DNA of 55,036 bases, from positions 1 to 55,036 of the forward strand of contig JAEWKH010000057.1 in the NCBI GenBank assembly GCA_023386155.1. The letters run 5' to 3'. Positions 51,614 to 55,036 of the stretch are shown here, one piece after another (position 1 is the stretch's first letter; every line of letters begins with the position of its first letter). A program made the position numbers and the translations under genes. The stretch comes from Pseudomonadota bacterium (GTDB lineage: Bacteria > Pseudomonadota > Alphaproteobacteria > Rhizobiales > Beijerinckiaceae). Under the pieces are notes generated by a model that saw nothing but the letters and a program-made list of their open reading frames with translations, ran no database searches and was not told the DNA's origin.

Positions 51614-52759
51614 ATGATGGACCCGGCAGTGTGGAAGGGAGTAAACTTCTTTTTGGATGAATACGTTCACGTCCAAAAAGATGACTTCGTTGTCATAGTT
51701 TATAATAGTGATACCTACAAGCCGGCTGCATGGCTAGCTGTCTCCCTAAATGCGAGACAGATTGCCTTTGAACGAGTCTGGATGATACCACTCCAAGATC
51801 CCGAATTTAGTAGCCGCCTAGACGCAGCCTTGCCGCGAAAGGGATCTTTCAAAGGTCGCTTAGTTCTAGTTACTCTTGAGCTAAGCACGATGTCTCATGA
51901 CAATATAATTCGTTCAGCAATTGTGAATTTTGATACAGATAAGACTATGGTGTTCAGAGTTATTAGCGCCTGTGACGAACTATTCTCAAAAACGTTACAT
52001 GTGAGCCCATCTGAGCTGACGGCATTTAACACTCGGATATTGGAGGAGTGCTTAGATGCAAAACGACTAAGAATAAAGACTCAGAGCGGATCTGATATAC
52101 ACATTAGGCTGGATTCTAATAAACACCGATGGGTAAGTAATCGTGGTGTTTGGCGACCTGGTAATTTCGTTATTCTGCCGGCCGGTGAAGTTGCAACGTT
52201 CCCTGCTGCTATTGAAGGTACGTTTATTGCTGATTTCGCCTTCAACGTAAATATGATGACTCAAAGAGATGCCCGGTTAGAATCTTGCCCAGTCCGAGTA
52301 GAAATCCAAGATAATAAGGCTGTCCATTACGAGTGCGACGACTTATCTATTATGCGTTTCTTGGACGAGTGTTTTTCGACCTATTGCGCACATATTGTTG
52401 GAGAGCTAGGCTTCGGGACAAATAAGCTTGTAACAGAACCGATAGAATTAAATTCGCACATCAACGAGCGGCGACCAGGGATACACTTGGGTTTCGGCTC
52501 AAGCAATCAATCTCCTTCGGTAGTTGGCTACAACTGCGACATCCATCTCGACTTGATTGCAAAAGGCGGTCTTGTTTGGATTGATGACCGTGTAAATCCA
52601 ATCGATATGGATAATATTGTGCCTTCCCAAAGTGAGCATCCAACAAGAACGAGAGATGAGGATGCAAGTGCAGGTGGATTGATATGTGACCTAGAAGTAG
52701 ATGATTGCTGCGGTATACTGACTAGTAATGGGATTCGTCTTTTCGAGATACCTTCTTGA
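51614..52759 (+). CDS. M29 aminopeptidase-like (leucyl aminopeptidase fold) protein
   Basis: A 381-aa protein. The C-terminal 220 residues resemble the M29/aminopeptidase-T barrel: RLRIKTQSGSDIHIRLDSN, VILPAGEVATFPAAIEGT, VGELGFGTNKLV, LNSHINERRPGIHLGFGSSN and a DIHLDLI strand. These match the family text around its metal ligands, with the Glu of AGE and GELGFG and the HLG and DIHLD stretches. The N-terminal 160 residues (FLDEYVHVQKDDFVVIVYNS) fit the family's first domain. ATG 51614 is used; a second ATG is at 51617. Codon use is AT-rich. It could process or hydrolyse a peptide from its neighbours, or be a catalytically altered relative. Confidence 0.7.
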   Translation: MMDPAVWKGVNFFLDEYVHVQKDDFVVIVYNSDTYKPAAWLAVSLNARQIAFERVWMIPLQDPEFSSRLDAALPRKGSFKGRLVLVTLELSTMSHDNIIRSAIVNFDTDKTMVFRVISACDELFSKTLHVSPSELTAFNTRILEECLDAKRLRIKTQSGSDIHIRLDSNKHRWVSNRGVWRPGNFVILPAGEVATFPAAIEGTFIADFAFNVNMMTQRDARLESCPVRVEIQDNKAVHYECDDLSIMRFLDECFSTYCAHIVGELGFGTNKLVTEPIELNSHINERRPGIHLGFGSSNQSPSVVGYNCDIHLDLIAKGGLVWIDDRVNPIDMDNIVPSQSEHPTRTRDEDASAGGLICDLEVDDCCGILTSNGIRLFEIPS

Positions 52760-52905
52760 TTTTCCCATTGATGCTGAGTTCCATCGGATTGTCCCGCATG
52801 AGATGGTTGGTACGAGTAATACCAAGTCCCTGAAGAACTGACTCGTTTGTGATTTCCCGGAGTGGAGTGGGTGTGATTCAGTTTGGTGAACCCGGGAGGT
52901 TCGCC
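52760..52905. other. Stretch after the cassette, no gene seen
   Basis: A weak hairpin TTGGTA...TACCAA lies about 70 bases after the M29-like stop and could end the transcript. The rest up to the IS630 remnant shows nothing. Confidence 0.3.
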
Positions 52906-53055
52906 ATGCCGATCCCACTCCGCTCTGAACTTTGATGCATCTCAGCTTCGTGCGTTGGCCAGGAAGACGAAGGATGGTCCGCAGGCCCGCCGGTTGCTTG
53001 CGCTGGCGGCGATCTACGAGGGCGCCTCGCGCACCGAGGTGGCCCGGATCGGCAA
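52906..53055 (+). pseudogene. IS630-family transposase, N-terminal remnant
   Basis: Starting from ATGCCGATCCC, a one-base shift near 52925 leads to FDASQLRALARKTKDGPQAR, RLLALAAIYEGASRTEVARI, which is the typical IS630-group N-terminus. The text ends at RIGKS, where the reading continues into unrelated sequence. Nothing of the catalytic part remains. Confidence 0.7.
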
Positions 53056-53058
53056 GTC

Positions 53059-53160
53059 CTGTTCAATGAGACGGGTAGTAGCCCTACGATAAAGGTCAAC
53101 CAAGTCCAGCCACTCCCGTGTGGCGACCGTGATCCACGGGTCAAGGCCGCCGAGATAGTT
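53059..53160 (-). pseudogene. Unrecognised gene remnant
   Basis: On the minus strand the bases read GGLDPWITVATREWLDLVDL then YRRATTRLIEQD, clearly once-coding text interrupted upstream by stop codons. The parent gene is not recognised. It sits in the 520-base gap between IS debris and the second integrase; the rest of the gap (53161-53578) shows no feature. Confidence 0.35.
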
Positions 53161-53580
53161 ATCTCAACCAGCGAGAGCCTTGCTCTTCAACCGCTTCCGC
53201 CGTTCTGGCGTAGCAGCTCGTGCGGTGGGGTCTCCTCCAGGTCGGCTACCCGTTGCGGGTTGAAGCGGCGGGTGTAGACGGCAAACCAAGTCGGATTAAT
53301 GCTCAATCAACGTCGTTGATAAGTCATGCCACCGTCAGCTGGCGTCATCTTCAAGGAACTAGCCTACAAAAGATGTGGGACTACGTGTGGGACGCTTTTC
53401 CGTCTGTCCCAGTTTCGAGCCTATTCACAAGTACTTAGCGATCAAAATGGCGGAGATGATGTCCGTCGTACTCTAGTTCATGTACGTCTGCGCACATTCA
53501 AAAACATGTTGATATAGATAGGTTTTCAGGGGCCGTAGTCTATTATCGTCCGCGTTTGTTCGCCACAATCCAGCATTATT

Positions 53581-53603
53581 GTTGGGGCCAGAGTTGGGGC
53601 CAG
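53581..53603. promoter_or_regulatory. Tandem repeat at the second integrase start
   Basis: GTTGGGGCCAG (53581-53591) is repeated exactly at 53593-53603 after a single A, ending eight bases before the integrase ATG. It is a candidate autoregulatory or arm-type site. Confidence 0.5.
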
Positions 53604-53611
53604 TCTCGATC

Positions 53612-54838
53612 ATGGCAAGGACTACAAACAGACTCTCCGCCCGTGCGGTTGCCACTCTCAAGGAGTCAGGCCGGCATGCCGATGGTGGTGGGCTCTACCT
53701 TTCGATCTCACCCGATGGCTCTCGCCGCCGCTGGGTATTTCTCTTCCGGTGGAAGGAGGAAGGCCAAACGGGCGCTGGAAAGCTGCGTGAGATGGGGCTT
53801 GGCAGCGCCAGCACCGTGAGCCTGGCGCGAGCCCGGGAGCTTGCTGCCCAAGCACGTGCTTACTTGGCCGAGGGGCGCAACCCACTCGTTACTCAGTCCA
53901 TGGAGAGGAGGCTCCCTACATTCGGCGAGATGGCAGATGAAGTAATTGCCTCGCTTGAGTCAGGCTGGCGAAATCCCAAGCACCGGGACCAGTGGCGCAT
54001 GACCCTTACCACTTACTGCGAGCCGATCCGGTCCGTACCCGTCGATGCAATCACAACGGAGCACGTTCTGGATATCCTGAAGCCGATATGGGGTAAAGTT
54101 CCTGAAACCGCCTCACGCTTGCGAGGCAGGATCGAGAAGGTGCTTGATGCGGCAAAGGCCAAGGGACACCGGACGGGTGAGAATCCAGCACGGTGGCGCG
54201 GTCATCTCGACCACCTCCTGCCAAAACGCCTGAAGCTCACGCGCGGCCATCACAAAGCGCTGCCTTACGAGGAGGTCCCGGCCCTTGTGGCGCGCCTGCG
54301 TCAGACCGGGTCAGTTAGTGCGCTCTGTCTTGAGTTCACGATCCTTACTGCTGCCCGCAGCGGCGAGGCCATGGGAGCTCGGTGGAGCGAGTTCGACCTA
54401 GAGCGTGGGGTCTGGACCGTGCCGCGGGAGCGCATGAAGGCCGGACGTGAGCACCGTGTCCCAATCTCTGGGCGTGCCCGAGAGATCCTCGCCACTATAG
54501 GGCATGTCCGGACGAGTGGTCTTGTGTTCCCGGGGCGGAAGGGCGACCGGCCGCTCTCGACCATGGCGCTCGAGATGGTGCTCCGGCGTATGAAGATAGA
54601 CGTCACTGTGCACGGTTTTCGTTCCGCTTTCCGTGACTGGGCCGCAGAGCAAACCAGTACGCCGCGCGAGGTCGCGGAAGCGGCGCTCGCCCATACCATC
54701 GAGAACAAGGTCGAGGCTGCATATCGCCGATCCGATCTGTTCGAGAAGCGTCGTGCCCTCATGGAGCAGTGGGCGCAGCATTGTGCTCCGGCAGAACAGC
54801 AGGACAGGACGCAAGTGTCTTCGAGAGGCAAATTGTGA
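53612..54838 (+). CDS. Tyrosine-type integrase of the P4/DUF4102 group
   Basis: A 408-aa recombinase. The arm-binding N-terminal domain reads DGGGLYLSISPDGSRRRWVF and MGLGSASTVSLARARELAAQ, as in P4-like integrases. The core domain spans about 100-200. Catalytic residues are Arg in AARSGEAMGARW, Lys in ERMKAGREHRVP, His-x-x-Arg in VHGFRSAFRDW, His in ALAHTIE and Tyr in EAAYRRSD. ATG 53612 follows the repeat pair directly. It marks a second element nested in or adjacent to the first. Its stop overlaps the next start (GTG 54835). Confidence 0.93.
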   Translation: MARTTNRLSARAVATLKESGRHADGGGLYLSISPDGSRRRWVFLFRWKEEGQTGAGKLREMGLGSASTVSLARARELAAQARAYLAEGRNPLVTQSMERRLPTFGEMADEVIASLESGWRNPKHRDQWRMTLTTYCEPIRSVPVDAITTEHVLDILKPIWGKVPETASRLRGRIEKVLDAAKAKGHRTGENPARWRGHLDHLLPKRLKLTRGHHKALPYEEVPALVARLRQTGSVSALCLEFTILTAARSGEAMGARWSEFDLERGVWTVPRERMKAGREHRVPISGRAREILATIGHVRTSGLVFPGRKGDRPLSTMALEMVLRRMKIDVTVHGFRSAFRDWAAEQTSTPREVAEAALAHTIENKVEAAYRRSDLFEKRRALMEQWAQHCAPAEQQDRTQVSSRGKL

Positions 54839-54924
54839 GTGGGTTCGACGACGTGTTCTGGACGCTCGATCAGGTGGTTGGATGGATCATCTTCCGAGAT
54901 CGCGAACTTCTAGAGCAGATTTGA
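54835..54924 (+). pseudogene. Truncated gene coupled to the second integrase
   Basis: GTG 54835 lies within the integrase stop (GTGA). The frame gives MSGFDDVFWTLDQVVGWIIF then RDRELLEQI and stops where the IS630 element begins near the CTAGA at 54910-54914. The opening looks like a real protein start, so an IS630 insertion cut the gene. The remainder is not in view. Confidence 0.55.
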
Positions 54925-54925
54925 T

Positions 54926-55036
54926 TTAGACGGGCTCATACCCGCTGTTCCTGAGGTAGTTCCGACACTCCTCGGGGGAGAACTCATCAAGCAGTTCACC
55001 GATGGTGGTCCAGAGCACCTCCTTGGTGCGTGCGCC
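54926..55036 (-). CDS. IS630-family transposase, C-terminal end (runs off the window)
   Basis: The last 36 codons of an IS630-type transposase on the minus strand: ARTKEVLWTTIGELLDEFSP, EECRNYLRNSGYEPV. This C-terminal sequence is typical of Rhizobiales IS630 elements. The rest lies to the right of position 55036, so completeness is unknown. It is separated from the truncated GTG gene by a few bases, consistent with the element's edge. Confidence 0.78.
   Translation of the reverse strand, partial: GARTKEVLWTTIGELLDEFSPEECRNYLRNSGYEPV

Noticed and set aside
53220..53517. Frames of 60-72 codons upstream of the second integrase
   Set aside because: No ribosome site, poor composition and no overlap with the recognisable remnant on the other strand.

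Overview
The window looks like chromosome from a GC-rich alphaproteobacterium of the Rhizobiales (Hyphomicrobiales), most like the Microvirga/Methylobacteriaceae group, carrying the start of an integrated genomic island at its right end. The assignment rests on protein resemblance from memory, on the gene order purN-purM / CDP-alcohol transferase / PerM / hda / ppk / ppx, on split gatCA and gatB loci, and on abundant Rhizobiales-type intergenic palindromes. It is an inference, not a search result.

Region 1 (1-42130) is core chromosome. From left to right it holds: a LexA-box promoter reading out of the left edge; two micro-ORFs for single-helix membrane peptides; a WYL-only protein; a two-gene type I export system (HlyD adaptor plus C39-peptidase ABC exporter); RNase D; an amino-acid binding protein; an L,D-transpeptidase; a lipoprotein; a NUDIX hydrolase; and a 2OG-Fe(II) oxygenase. 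Next come the leftward block CDP-alcohol transferase-perM-hda-ppk-ppx and the divergent purMN, then MltB, a double-glycine leader peptide, a lone molybdopterin oxidoreductase and ndk. The rest holds two GSTs, two GNAT enzymes, a class III cyclase with a zinc ribbon, an SGNH hydrolase, gatB, an EamA transporter, gatCA, an UPF0173 hydrolase, a four-gene sugar ABC transporter and ruvX. Five loci carry CTAG-bordered palindromic repeats that often supply the TAG stop of the neighbouring gene. Two copies of a modular GC-rich mosaic repeat face each other about 36 kb apart.

Region 2 (42355-55036) is a genomic island. Its left border is a 3' fragment of a tRNA-Gln(CUG) gene followed by that tRNA's terminator, then a tyrosine integrase. 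Behind the integrase lies a tightly overlapping chain of unknown genes with an excisionase-like protein and a winged-helix protein. Then come a four-zinc-ribbon protein, debris of an IS5-type transposase and of imuA, and an AT-richer cassette (49551-52759). After IS630 debris there is a second integrase whose downstream gene is cut by an IS630 element. No intact tRNA-Gln was seen to the right, so the island probably continues past the window.

The best candidates for something undescribed are two. The first is the AT-rich divergent cassette: a 2OG-Fe(II) oxygenase with a CxxCxxCC metal-binding protein on one side, and a heptad-repeat coiled-coil protein, a 74-aa acidic protein and an M29-aminopeptidase-like protein on the other. 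The second is the 61-aa double-glycine leader peptide, with its own terminator and a 20-bp-phased direct repeat in its promoter, which could be cargo of the distant C39 exporter.
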